From positions 1 to 64,000 of the forward strand of contig BDIU01000407.1 in NCBI GenBank assembly GCA_002118135.1: a stretch of DNA of 64,000 nucleotides, given 5' to 3'. This DNA comes from Trebouxia sp. TZW2008. Taxonomy: Eukaryota > Chlorophyta > Trebouxiophyceae > Trebouxiales > Trebouxiaceae. Under the pieces are notes generated by a model. It had not been told where the DNA came from. It worked only from the letters and a program-made list of their open reading frames with translations, and did no database searches. This document shows, one piece after another, positions 13,081-25,215 of this stretch; positions within the stretch are counted from its first letter, which is position 1, and each line of letters opens with the position of its first letter. The translations under genes and the position numbers were made by a program.

Positions 13081-13945
13081 ATGATTGCATGTGCGCACAT
13101 TTCGGCAGGGCTTGTGCCTTGCCAAGCTGCAAATGTACGTCAGGCTCCCGTGGCAGCGAGGTTGCAGCGACGACCGCTGCTACCATGCAAGTCAACGCAT
13201 GCCATGTTTGCTGGTCACCAACAAGTTCAGCAAAACAGATGCTTTCGTGGACATCAGGTCGCGCGCAGAAGCCTCAGCGTCTCAGTCAAGGCCGAGCAGT
13301 CGTACATCATGATCAAGCCCGACGGCGTTCAACGAGCGCTCGTTGGCGAAATCATACATCGCTTTGAACGAAAAGGCTTCACACTCAAAGCACTCAAGAT
13401 GTTTGTCCCCAGCAAACAGCTAGCAGAAGAACACTATAAAGACTTGAGCTCCAAGCCTTTCTTCCCAAAGCTAGTTGACTACATCATTTCTGGTCCAGTA
13501 GTTGCTATGGTAAAGTTGAATTATGCACAGCCACAGAATTTCCACAGGAGAGATCACACCCACTTCAGAGCCTCAGACACATTTGTTGTATGTAGGTCTG
13601 GGAAGGCGATGGTGTGGTCAAGTCAGCACGCAAGCTGATAGGTGCTACCAATCCGCTTGAGGCAGAAGCAGGCACAATCCGTGGTGACTTTGCAATCCAG
13701 ACTGGCAGGAACGTAGTGCATGGCAGTGACAGCCCAGAGAATGGTGTACGAGAAGCCAGTAAGTGATCCACTCACACAATGCTTGCAGCTTAGTCAGTTT
13801 GCACCAAATGTTCAGCCGGGCTTGCATTGTCATAGCGCCAAGTTGCACTGACTTATACAATTTGCGCCATGCAGAGCTTTGGTTTGGAGGCGATGATGAC
13901 ACAGTTGACTGGACCCCTTCCTTGCAGCCATGGCTGGTGGAGTGA
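13081..13945 (+). CDS. Nucleoside diphosphate kinase with N-terminal targeting leader
   Basis: The enzyme transfers the gamma phosphate between nucleoside tri- and diphosphates through a phospho-histidine. The exons are 13081-13509, 13596-13758 and 13875-13945, giving 220 residues. The first 75 residues are Arg/Ala/Gln-rich with few acidic residues, which looks like a plastid (or mitochondrial) transit peptide. The catalytic domain then starts at [14 protein letters not shown]. Key motifs are the KPDGV segment, VWEGDGVV, the [17 protein letters not shown] segment and NVVHGSDS with the catalytic His185. The short ending [12 protein letters not shown] also fits. The third-exon junction gives KLWF where IALWF is usual, so the exon 2/3 splice may be shifted by a codon or so. 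Compared with plant enzymes this is closest in layout to plastid NDPK2. Confidence 0.93.
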
Positions 13946-15163
13946 ATTAGCCTCAGAGCAGCTTATCAGGAAGCACTCACTGCAACACTGCAGTGCTTGA
14001 GAATGAATCTTCAGATGGGTCAGCACTCATCCAGGCTTCAATACAAGCAGCCTGCAAGCATTCTTTGATATGGCTATTTGACACCTGACAACTTGGATGC
14101 AATATGGCCTGGGCATAGCAGTGTATCCTTTGACAAGCTTGCCTTGCCCGTGGCAGTGTTGACACTACTTTTGCTGTCTTCACAAAATTCAGCTAATGTT
14201 CTATGCTGGACTCAGAGCTGCAGTTTGTATGCAAACAGCTGCAATTTCTATGCTGACATGTCTTGCAGATAAATACATTTACAACCAAGGTCTTTTGCAT
14301 CAGGTGCAAACCTGTCAGTTTGCATTGTATACATGTTGTGCAGTGCAGCATTTAGAAGTGTGGTAATCAGCCACAATACATGAAAGGGTACAACTGAATC
14401 AGTTCAGCAGAAAAGCAAAATGATGTATACAGTACTGAACAGAAGTCCGCAAGCTGAAAGACATTCTGAGTTGATAGCACGATTTGCAAAAATAATGACG
14501 ACTTTGCCAGGCAACAGGGCTGCACTCAGGTGTCATGCTGTCTACTTGAACACAGCACAAGGTGTATACAGATGCAACTAGGTAGCTGAAGCCAACACGG
14601 CAATTCGAGTGTTTGTGGCCGGAGCAAACGCAATTTCAGACATCAACAAACACAACGAGTACACAACTCAAGCGCAAAACAAGGTTTGTGTTACAGAGCG
14701 CGTATGGGATAAAAGCATTGCTAGCTAGATGGCGAGGTGCTAATTCCTCACACTGCTACATTTCCCCCCACTAAGTACAGAGCCAGCGTAACAACTCTGC
14801 TGCGAATAGCGTCAGGTGCGCCCCACTGCAAAGGCGTCCTCAAGAGTGAAATGCAGCGAAATCCCGTGCCGAAGCGATTCGAACCCACGACCCGTTGCGT
14901 GAGAAGGAGCCGTGCTAGGCTCCGAAACCATTGTTACAGAGTGCGTATAGGATTAAAAGCATTGCTAGCTAGATTGCGAGGTGCTAATTCCTCACACTGC
15001 TACAGTTTGCTCTTCAGGCAGCACAGATAGCAAAGCGGTCACACTGATCGCTGATGATACAAGGTACCATGTACTCTATTTGCTGTCAGCTGAAAACAAG
15101 GAACTGCCTGAACAGTGACATGTAAGGGGCACGACACATGCACACAATACAACAGCATGCAGC
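13946..15163. other. Convergent intergenic region with repeat element
   Basis: The NDK gene (plus) and the helicase gene (minus) run toward each other here. Apart from the tRNA-like repeat at 14689-15005 I see no exon or RNA gene. The sequence 14280-14560 is AT-richer and TGTA-rich, as expected for 3' regions. Confidence 0.55.
14689..15005. repeat. Composite repeat: two 72-bp direct repeats bracketing a tRNA-like segment
   Basis: Nearly identical copies at 14689-14760 and 14932-15005 share a core with aaagcattgctagctag, gcgaggtgctaattcctc and acactgctaca. Between them, on the minus strand around 14855-14925, lie a B-box-like GGTTCGAATC and a D-arm-like palindrome (gagcc-tagcac-ggctc). This suggests a tRNA-derived, SINE-like unit. 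I could not fold a full cloverleaf, so it is not called as a tRNA gene. A third diverged copy of the direct repeat is at 52361-52455. Confidence 0.7.
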
Positions 15164-18100
15164 CTACTGCATGTCAGCTAGATGCAGCTGAGCAAGGCGG
15201 TCATTAGTTTCTTCCACGCATGCTTTCCTATACAATGACTCATCAGATGATCCAGCTTCCATAATCATCAGAATCTGGGAATCGAACATGCGGGTCCGAC
15301 CCCGCCACTGCATAAGCTGCATCCCACATTCTGTAACATTGTAGCATATCACAAAACTGCAGTTTACAATATCCAAGCCTTCCTGTGCCGCAGCTGTGGC
15401 CACCAGAATCTCACGCCCATTTGCATGCTTGAAATCCTGCAGAGCCTGCTGTTGCTGGCTTGTGGCCATTCCAGCATCATGGTGGTCGGCGCCCTCTCTC
15501 ATGAGCTGTGTTTTGGTTCTTGCTGCATGCCCAGTGAATGTGTGGAATTGAACCTTTGCAGCCAGCTGTGGCATGTTTCGTAAGAAATTGGCCACAGCAT
15601 GCACACCCTGACGCTGCCTCACAAAGACAATGCCATGAAACTGGTCTTTCTTGCTGACCATGTCTTGCAGGACACCAGCCAGGGCTTTGAATTTGGGAAA
15701 CTCAACATGTGAGGAATCTCGGATGGCTGAGGTTGTTTGAGACACAGCCTGTATGCCAAATACAGGTCCTGCCAAATCCCACAGCAAAGCTGTCAAAACA
15801 TCTCCTGGCTCTGAGCTGTCATGCTGCCCATCAGGCAAATCTCTTCCTCCTTGATGAATTGACTGTTGGCTGGCTTGCATACATTTCACTGCTAGGTTCT
15901 GTAAACCCACTTCAAAGCCATAGTCGCTCATGAGCAAGACAGCAGTGTTGCAGTCTCTGAGCAGCTGAAGATAAGCAGTCAGGCTGCTGGATAGATTCTT
16001 GGAGGGATCAAGAACGCTCCGGAACCAGGCCTTCAGCTCCGGGGACCATTTGCCAGCGGCCAAATCCAGCTTGGTCTTTTCTTCAGGAGGTTGAATTTCT
16101 GCAAAAGAACAGCTTTTCGCTGGAAAATGATGCCTGCAGAGACTGTTTGTTTGTATTCTGTGCCACGCACAGTGAGCTGCATATGCCAGGAGCAAGGCCA
16201 ATTATCAGCACTGCATGCGATCATGTCCCGTACAGCTTTAGGCAGCAACAGCTGTATGAGCTCGTGGACATGCCTGGTATGCTGAGACAACATTTCTGCC
16301 ATGCATTAGTTTGTCTACACCTGCAGCTGTTCAGCTGACTGTACACACTTACATCACTCGTGGAGTGTCTTATGTGAGCCAATGCATAGCGCCCATAGCG
16401 GCGTCAGAAGGGGACCATACCTGGCATCAGCTGCAGCATAACAGTCACGAGACCCTCAATATGCCTAAGCACCACATGGGCAGTACAAGTGGCAATCATG
16501 CCATCCTGAGGCCGGGGCTCCACCGGAAGTGCCCTGTCAGAAGCTCTTGGCACCAGTCGTGCCACTTCAACATCATTTGGATCAATGCGATGGAACTGGG
16601 CGCACATGTTGGTCTGCAGCTGCCATTGCACTCTGACTGCACCCTCCTGCAGCAAATTTGCTAGAGAATCATTGCCACCAATTTGTTTGTGCTTAGTTTC
16701 CGCGCAATCAGAACGTGCAGCAGCTCAATACTGTGTGGTCTGTGCGAATTGGAGTTGGTCTGAAAGTGACAGTACATTGCTCATTGCTTGCAAGGGTCTT
16801 TACTATGTAGAGCGAAGTGTACACATTCTACACAGCTGCTGCCATGCAAAGGCACCAGTTGACAAAAGCGTGCAAACATCTGACAACACAAAGACATCTG
16901 CAGCCAACACACTACACCAGGAAGATTTCTGATGGGGTGATTGACTCACCACATCAATGTCTCCTCCAGGGGAAGCTGTGAGTCCCAGCACCTGCATAGC
17001 ACATCATCAAGAGTTCTCAGCCACCCCACGACATTTCAGCTGCAATCAGTCAGGTGCCAGTCCATGATGAGTGTGTGCAGTCAAATCAATCACAATGCGC
17101 AACAACGAAGCTGCCAAGTGCTTGACTCACAGACGCTACGGTCTGGAGCAGGCCTGTTCAGCTTGAACACCATAGGAAGGACCAATGACGTTGTGACTCA
17201 CTATGCATGGCGTGACACATTCATGACTTGGATATACATCAACTTTTGCAGCAATGGCATTGATGATGCATATCAGTCATCAGTCATGCCAAGCTGCAGT
17301 CTCGGATGCAAGTGGCAAATACACATTCATTCAACCAGGCGCCAGACAATAACAGATCAGGCAAAGCTCAAACATCAGGTCTGCCATACAGTACAGATCC
17401 AAGATGCAAAACTGGATGAGGCATACCTGGGTATTGGCCTGTTGCTGTGGCATCATTGACTTATACAGCTTCATGATCTGGTTGTATGGAGTTTCCTTCA
17501 GGCAGTGATGGCACTCATCCAGCACCTGCACAGCCAAGCTAGATCTCAAGAGACCCTGCACAGAACCTGAATGATGAGGGCTTGCTGTTGATGCTCTGCA
17601 ACAAGTGTGCCGATTATTGCATTTATAGCTCCTCCTCCTGTGAACATTGATGGTGTTTATGAGCCAGTGTCTGCTTCAACACCCCACCCAATGCTGATAT
17701 GGATGTGGTTTGCAATTGACGGCGCGTAACTGTCGTCAACAGGTACAGAAAGGTGAAGCCTTGCCAGCAGAGCGATCTAGACTCACACTGCTCAAGGATT
17801 GTGACTTCGAGACCTGAGTGTGAGTTACAGGCAGCCAATGATCACATGCTGTCACCGATTCCCAACAGCATCTCACCAGCGGAGCAAAATGCTGGTGTTC
17901 ACAAGCTGTTGAGCCATCACAACCAATCAACCACATTGATCCATGCATTCAAGACCTGTATGTCGCCACTAGTGCCGTAGCTTCAAGACCTCACCAGCAG
18001 AGCAATTTGGCTAAAGTGGGCCGCTCCAGCAGCCATGTTCTTCAAAAGCTGCTGAGCTGTCATGACCAGCACGCTCGCAGCATTGCTACAAGCTTTCAAC

Positions 18101-21100
18101 ATCTGCGTGTTGCCAACATTTGCGTGGGTTCAAAATCTCACCAGCAAAGCAATTTGGCTGAAGTTTGCTACACCAGCAGCTAGGTTGTTCAAAAGCTGCT
18201 GAGCTGTCATGACCAGCACACTGGCGATGTTGATGCTGATACGCCATCGCTTTGGGGTGAGAGTGCTACTCTTGGTGAAGCACTGCACCGTGACACACTG
18301 CTGGACCATGCAAGGTGCCCTCTTGAACAAATCTGCACAGCACCATGATTGTCGTCAAGTGCTGAGACTTGGCACAGGAGATTTGTCAATGTGCTGAAGC
18401 AAACTTGTACTGCACTGCACAAGATGTGTGCACGCTTTTGGTGAGGCAGTGCACCGAGACAGACTGGTGAACCATGCAGGTTTGAACACATCTGCCCAGC
18501 AACGCAGAGGCCGTCAGATGCAGCAGACACAACTCCATTTGGTGCAATGCTGAGTTGAGCATGCAGACAGACTTGTCAAGCTTTTTGATCTGCTGTGTAA
18601 AATTCCTTGCATTGCTCCGCTGCTTAAATCAAGCCGTCACGTCAACAGATGATATAGCGCTTTAATGTTGGGTGGAAGCAAACACTGTCATGCAGGATAT
18701 CCCGTGTCAGACAGCACCAACCCAGTTTATCAGCTGAATGAACAACAGCAGCATATTAAGTCTGGTGACAGTACCTGCTTGTTGCTCTGCCAGAGCTACA
18801 GTGGGTGCAAGGAAGACCACCTTGGCATGCTCATTGCGCTGCAGCGTCACACCTGCCAGCTCAACTGCAATACGTGTCTTCCCGCTGCCTGCACACGTTC
18901 AATCAGATCGGGTATGTTTCTCTGTTGCATATGAACCATGCAGCCTGCACAAGCAGAGAGGCAGCATTATGCAAAGCAGTCAGAGGTAAACAGAGTTTCA
19001 GCATGTCATGCAGTTGAAGAACCCTACCCAGCTTGCAATCGCGCAAGTGCAGATTCAAAGACATCAAGCAATTTATCACAACAGCAAGGGACCCAAAAAG
19101 TAGACAACACTGAAATCATGGCATCGTTACATTGCATTTCGGCAAGATCTGGCTGAAGTGCTGACGTGCCTGTAGGGGCGACCACAATCCAGTTGCCGCC
19201 ATTTCTGATCTTGTCAAGAGCCTGCTGCTGATAGCGGCGCAACACCGTAGCTGCAGGAGGCTCTGCATTGCTGGCCATTGCCTGCCTGCAGACAATAGAC
19301 GCTCGAGTCTATCAATAGTTCTGACAGCATCGATTGCAGCTGAGCTCTGCCAGCTACTCTCTCAAGAGCTCTCTGTATTCTACTGCTGAAGAGCGTAAGC
19401 GGAAACATGGCAGTACACTAGAGTGGAAAACAGCACTTAGAATGTTGTCAGCAGCAACAATGCTGTCATTCCTAGCCAGGACCTTCAGAATGCAAGAGAA
19501 ACTGCTAGTAAGCATATAACATCCAAGGCAGGCGTCTGTTCTGCAATTGTTCTTTTCGGCGTGAGCAGCTATCAAATGCCCAGCATATCAAACACTGTGC
19601 ATGAAACATGCTGGACCCTGATTCTGCAGCCTGGCAGCTGATATGTAGAGCACTGAGGCTGCACAGACTCAGGTCTGTGGTTGTGTTAACATGCTACTGC
19701 GGCACGCAAACAAGTGCAGGTTGTAAAACATAGCTCACAGCCAGAAGCAACAGCACAATCCTCTCACCTTGCAGCTGTTTCTGATGCCATGCTGACATCA
19801 TCTGACATTGCGTCATCTGCATCCTCCTCTCCAACATCAGAAGCTAGCAGTGACATGTGATCAGCCCAAGGGCTGAACCTGGCAGCAGCTTCCGTAGCAG
19901 CTTTTGTAGCAGCTGCTGGCAAAGCTGCTGAAGAAGTTGCTCGCTGACTTGTCAGAGAAGCCGCTGACTCTTTGCCATCCATGCAATCATTCAGAGCATA
20001 GGCTGAAGGCAATGCGTAATTGCTTACTCCAGCAGCTGCCATCTGGCTTCCGTCAAAATGAGTGTCACTCATGTTACTGCCGTTGGCCATGTGTGGCTTC
20101 AACTGCTGAAGCAGCTTGTGTGCCCACAATGCAATCATCAGCAAAGCCAATCCAATCCTTCCTTCTTCTGCTGTGGAGTCAGCCTGATCCATGTGGTTAT
20201 CTTCACTCCTGCTGAACAGAGCTTGCAGCTGAGCGTGCTGAATCTGAACAGCGCCTTGACGGCTGCTAAATACACAGCTTGGCAGGATGTCAGCCAAGTG
20301 CAGTGCAAGGACTGTTGTATGGTGTTGACCAGCTGGTGATGATTGGAGATGGTGCTGCGCTATTGAAAGCTGACCAATGTTTGTATTGGGATCTTGACAC
20401 AGCAGCATGAGGGCATCATGAAGCATGTGTATCACACCACCTGCAGTATGTGTCATTGAGTGAGTAAGCGTTGATTAGAACACATGAACAAAGCAAAAGC
20501 ACTGCGCGCAAGACTGCAGCTTTGAACCAGCGACGGAATGGCTTCAGCATAGTTTGCTCTCAGTCAGAGTGTGGACATGAACAGGCCATCTTTTCAGCTT
20601 CAATCAGCACTGAGTCTGAACTTGACAGCTCACAGTATTCACCTTGCTGCTGCTGGATGCTATACATTGGAAGATCTTTGTCAACAACTCTGTCTTCCCT
20701 GTCACAAGAGACACATTGCATATCCGAGTCCGCAGGTTCTGAGTCTAATGCTGGCGCTCCAATTGCTGCTACTGCTGCTCCACGCATTGCTATTGCTACA
20801 TTCGTCTGGGGCGTGACAGGTGACACAGCTGTCGCCTGAGCAAAAGCTAGGAGCTCCTGTGACAGTACTAGGCCTGTGGAGAATTGTCCTGATGCTGCTG
20901 GCAGCTCTGCTGCTGCTGATGATGATGATGATGTTAGTGACGGCAACAGATGCGCGCATGCTTCTGCTACTGATGCTAGAGATGGGAGTGCATACGCTGG
21001 TGCTGCTGCCGATGCTAGTGAGGGTAGCTCCTGAAGTGGTGTTGCTGCTGGAGGTGATGGTGGGGATGTATGCATTGCTGTCAGTGCTGATGCTGACGCT

Positions 21101-21759
21101 GGTGCTGGTTCTGGGGCTGGTGCTGATGCTGGTAATGGTGTTCCCTGCGTCGGTCTTGCTGATGCTGCTGATGCTGATGCTGGTGGTGAAAGTTCATGGG
21201 CTGGTGTGAGTGCTGGTGATGGTGACACATGTGCTAGTGACAATGGTGATGCTGGTGATTGTGAGTCTTGTGGTAGCTCTGTTGCATCATTTGATTGCCA
21301 TGTCTCATTAGCCATGTCTGCCTGTGCTGAAGTTGGCGGATGCAGTGATGCTGTTGCTTTAGGTTCCACAGGTGTCAAAGGCGCTGCAGCCACTTCCTTG
21401 GCAATGTTCGTAAGGTCTGAAATTGCTATGCCTGATGCACAGGGTACTTGCGAGGCTGCTTGGAGTTCAGCCTCAAGTCTTGCAGGTGCCTTGGCACCGT
21501 CAGAGAGAACATTGGGGTCGCTGTCACAGGACACCTGTGATCTACCGAGCAGTCGAGAGGCCTGTGGCGCTCTCGACAGCGTGCTGCCCATAACGCAGTT
21601 TGAGGGCGAGCCGTTGTAGGCTTCTGTCTCCTCGAAGTCGACAAGGGAGGCGTTCAGAAAGCTGTCAAGAGCGGCTATCTGATCGTCTTCGGGCAGGTCT
21701 GGGTCGTTGAGTACACTTGACAACGTTTGCAAAGCTGTGCTTTGCGAGTGCGAAACCAT
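15164..21759 (-). CDS. RIG-I/MDA5-type DECH-box RNA helicase with long disordered N-terminus
   Basis: The ten-exon model is 21759-20643, 20440-19768, 19285-19166, 18884-18775, 18332-18142, 17525-17427, 16991-16950, 16691-16421, 16295-16167 and 16098-15164. It closes in phase and gives about 1228 residues. Residues 1-597 are Ser/Ala/Pro/Gln-rich with no domain I recognise and no CARD. The helicase core follows in order: RRYQQQALDKI (Q motif), APTGTGKT, FLAPTVALAEQQ (Ia), VLVMTAQQLLNNL, LDECHH (II, near 740), GLTASPG (III), then GIVFVRQRQG (IV), GMATSQQQQALQDFK, ILVATAAAQEGLDI (V) and QWRGRTR (VI). The insert between the two RecA halves and the motifs match RIG-I-like receptors and Dicer helicases. 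It ends about 45 residues after motif VI, without the RIG-I C-terminal zinc domain, PAZ or RNase III. A role in double-stranded RNA sensing is inference. Confidence 0.8.
17860..18495 (-). repeat. Partial tandem copies around helicase exon 5
   Basis: The true exon is 18332-18142. Upstream in the gene (about 18485-18420) is a degenerate copy of its acceptor and first 70 bases. Downstream (about 18090-17985 and 17950-17865) are two copies of its last 100 bases including the donor: SVLVMTAQQLLKNMAAG for the first, and a more decayed VVMAQQLVNT for the second. Confidence 0.8.
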
Positions 21760-22065
21760 CTCCAACGTTGGAGATGCGCGCAACAAATTATACTTCAGGA
21801 TGAGTTGACTCACGTCGAATGCTCGACGTTTTTAGCGTACGAGCCGAGGGTAAGTCTCAAGCTGCTTGAAAGCCAAGTCTTTATGGTCATCGGCCTCTGC
21901 AGCTGCAATCTACAGCTCCTACACAAACTAGCAATGCAACCATTGACGTTCCCGTGTTGCTGACGGTGTCACCTAACATGACCAAGCTCAACATGGCACC
22001 TTGCGAGCGTTGCATGTTAGCATTATTCGAGCGTTAAGATGGTTGCATGGCAATTGAGGGTTCGA

Positions 22066-24938
22066 TCACGATTGCTTTACAGGAGCTTTCGACTCTGCCG
22101 CTAGCACTGTGAGCAAGGCTGAAGGCGCAATCTGGTCAAGAATGATTTGTGTATTAGCAGCATGTTGTACACGGGCATCTTTTAGCTCCACCAGGACAAC
22201 TTCCTGCACCTGCGCAAGCAATACATTCGTTAGTTGTATGCAGCTTCGAAGGAAATTACAGCACAGTCAAAAACGCAGAGGGTTATTTGAAACCCTCAAC
22301 ACTGCAGCATACAATGAGAGGCATCACCCAGCAACGACAGCAGTGAGCAATCAGGTCATATAGGAATTAGCTTGCAATTGCTTGCTGACAGATCTGGCAG
22401 TCTTTCTGATTATTGCATGAGCCCTCTGCAACAAGCAACAGCCAGTCAAGCAGAATATGGGCAGGATCTGCCGTCAGCCATGTAAGCTTTACTGCACATC
22501 ATGCCGTTTGGTCAAACCTTTAGGAAGCTGCTCAATCGCGTAGCACATCGCAAGTCAACATACGAAGCGTTGTCACAGACAGAGCCCTCATTGACACACT
22601 GTGACATTTTATGTTCTATGCAGCAACATGTGTGTCACGGTCAAAAGCAGTCTGACTCACATCATCAAAGTGAGCGTCACCAGCAGATGTGTTGATCAGC
22701 ATTCTCACCTCTGTATAGTAAGCGATACCATCTGTGACTGCGTCAACAATGGCTGCTTGCAAGGGTCCCAAGCTAGGGTTGTACGCCGCACTTTCCAAGT
22801 ATGGGCCGCTGTAAATGTCCCCTCCAGCTGTCACTATGGCCAAGCCTGATGGGCAGTGGCTGTAGGGCGCATAGGAATGGACCGCCTGTTTTAGAGCTGC
22901 CTTCACAGCTTCCAAGAAAGGCACCTCATTCCTAGACGCAACTAGCTCCTGAGTCTCTGCATGGCACTCTCTCAGAATGAGCACGCAGTAAGGCAAGCAG
23001 GCGAAGTGAGCGGGCGTACAGCGATGGACTGCTGCTAAAATGCAGCCTTCACAGATTCCAGTGATGGCACCTCATCCCTAGCGACTACCAGCTCCTGAGT
23101 CTCTGCAACCCAACATACAAACATTTACCCACAGTAAGACATGCAGGCGTCCTGAAAGGCAGTGGCTGTAGGGCGCATAGGAATGGATTGCTTGCTGCAG
23201 CGCTGCCTTCACAGCTTCCATGAAAGGCACTTTGTTCCTGGACGCTACCAGCTCCTGAGTCTCTGCAACACGTTGGGCACTAACCAGCACAGGATATGGC
23301 ATGCAGGCGCACTGAAGGACAATGGCAATAGAGCGCATAAGAATGGAGTACCTGCTGGAGAGCTGCCTTTACAAATTTCAAGAGAGGCACTCACACAACA
23401 TGATCTCTACCTCATACAGAAAGATACAGTCAGCCCTAGCAGCGGTGATCCTAGACTTATTGGGGTCATATAACAGAGCCAGAGAAGAGAAAACCCATCA
23501 AAAGGTGTAATTTCTGTATATTGTAAATACAGTGGTCAATCAAGTTTCACCTGCAGTAAGCTCGAGGTGATGCTCCTGAGGTTGAAGAAGAAGCGGGGTG
23601 TTGGGGTCAGTTAGCAAGTCAGCAGGACCAAAGCGCTGAGGCAGAATGTCTGCCATTCCCCACGACTTTTGCCTGCCTCCAAAGAAGAAGCGTATGCTGC
23701 CCTACGTCAACATCACAATGTATTACAGCAGGTGCAACCCTGTGTCAGCGGAGACGCCACAAGATGTTTCTTGCAGCTGTAGCAAAAAGCTGTGCAGTGA
23801 TACACTGAGATCTACTGAGCTGTCAGCAAAGTGCCTGCGTGCCTCAGGACAACAATGCCAACCAAGCAAGTTGCAGCAGAAGTGCGCATGCTGGATCAGG
23901 TCTGGCTTGTTTGATTGCTCTGAGATGTGCTGCCCAAGCTGCAATGCGCAGAAACAAGAGACACAAGATGTGTTGCAGAGTGAACTGCCACATGTGCATC
24001 CTTCCGTTGTTTGCATAGGATGACAGAAATACAACCTCAGGATTGCTTCAGAGGTATTGCATTGATGAAAGCATTGATGTTGCAAAGATGCTGCAGCCCT
24101 ACTTCCTTAGCATTGCATTGTTATTGCATTGTGATACTTGGCTGGCATGAGCTCACCGCGCAACACAGCTCTGAATAGAATTGCCGGCAGTGACCGCAAG
24201 GCGCTGCAGAGACAGCCATCTTGGTAATTTCTCTTTCTTGATGGTGTAGAGCATTGACCACCAGGAATTGCTCAGCATGGACTGAATTGTTCAAAGGCAG
24301 CCTGGCAAACTCCAGATTCACGCCAACATACAAGCGGCCACTGATGCCTAGCGCCACTGCTCTGCAAGAAGGCAGCATTCAATGACCATGAAGCAAGGTT
24401 GTTGGCCTAGTGAGATCAGATATTGATTCACAGGTAAAATTTGTCTGAACGCCGTGTTGGCACAGGCTGTGTAGAATGGCCAGTGTGGGAGGCTGTGTTG
24501 CAGGTATATGCAGTTTCCCCCCACGTGTGAAGTTGATCAAGAGTCAAGGGCTTACCCAACGTGAAACGAGGAGATTGGAGGCCGAGCCAGAGACGAGGCA
24601 GGTGTGATCAAGTTTTGTAACAACTGATCCTCTGTCAAGTTGTTCTCCTTCAGCAGCGCCTGCACCTCTTCCGCTTCCAGCCAAAACTTCTCCCACTGCA
24701 CCGTGGGGACATTGTTGCTTTGTTGCGTGTCTTGCTCTGCAGCATCGACAATATAGCTGCCCTGTCGGTCGGAGGGGTGAATGCCGGTAACTTGCCCGTG
24801 AGCGCTGCAAAAAACGCAACGGGCGTCGAAATCGTATTTTGTATACGTTTGACGTGCTCCGCAACCTGCAGGAGGAGTTGACTGGATGCACCTGCTCTCG
24901 TGACCGCCGTTTTCTTGTAGCTCTTTCAACCTGTCCAT
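22066..24938 (-). CDS. Plant-type cytidine deaminase
   Basis: Cytidine deaminase hydrolyses cytidine and deoxycytidine to the uridine forms in pyrimidine salvage. The exons are 24938-24556, 24361-24157, 23701-23551, 22956-22709 and 22209-22066, in phase, 376 residues. The first domain carries AVALGISGRLYVGVNLEF, the NSVHAEQ segment with the zinc-binding His and catalytic Glu, and APCGHCRQF with both zinc cysteines. Exon 3 has ILPQRFGPADLL. The C-terminal domain (VPFLEAVKAALKQAV...SGPYLESAAYNPSLGPLQAA) is the degenerate second deaminase fold typical of plant and E. coli dimeric enzymes. The start at 24938 is the first ATG in frame; an upstream open stretch without ATG reaches 25196, so the N-terminus is uncertain. 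Intron 3 holds three decayed copies of the start of exon 4. Confidence 0.87.
22850..23400 (-). repeat. Four tandem copies of cytidine deaminase exon 4 start
   Basis: The true exon begins at 22956. Copies starting near 23104, 23265 and 23395 repeat the gttgcag acceptor, the gagactcaggagctngt start and about 120 bases of exon, followed by a similar 50-60 base spacer starting cgcctgcatg. One copy (about 23268-23150) keeps an open frame (ETQELVASRNKVPFMEAV), one has an in-frame TAG, and the outermost is truncated. Confidence 0.88.
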
Positions 24939-25215
24939 GCTGTCGCTGAAGCGCTGTAGAGATTGGCAATCGACTGCGATGGCGCAATCTGACACATTCA
25001 ACCCCGCAGAGTATGTTGAAAGCTTTTCTGCTGCATGTGACGACGAACGACTATGCTGATGCCAAAAACTGGTCTCTAATCTGAAGTGCAACTGTGAATG
25101 GTTTCGGAGACATTGCGACTCTGCTGCACCGGCTTGGAGTCTTGTGAAGCAGCGTCTTGGCCGTTGGCATGCATTTTGGATCGTAAGTAACGCCACTCAA
25201 AGTAAATGAGCACTG
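24939..25215. promoter_or_regulatory. CpG-rich bidirectional promoter region, CDA and NAA38
   Basis: The 277 bases between the two divergent starts are richer in CpG than the surrounding introns, and the enrichment continues into both first exons (24780-25440). This is the expected position for a shared promoter. No TATA box stands out. Confidence 0.5.

Noticed and set aside
14851..14925. A tRNA gene on the minus strand
   Set aside because: B-box and D-arm-like elements are present, but the T stem and anticodon stem do not pair and no acceptor stem closes.
20820..21619. Open frames on the plus strand rich in Leu/Met/Val opposite the helicase N-terminus
   Set aside because: They are the antisense reading of the Ala/Pro/Ser-rich exon 1 of the helicase gene and show no motif of their own.
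22850..23400. A CRISPR-like array (regular repeats with spacers)
   Set aside because: The repeats are degenerate exon copies of about 120 bases with splice acceptors, in a eukaryotic intron.
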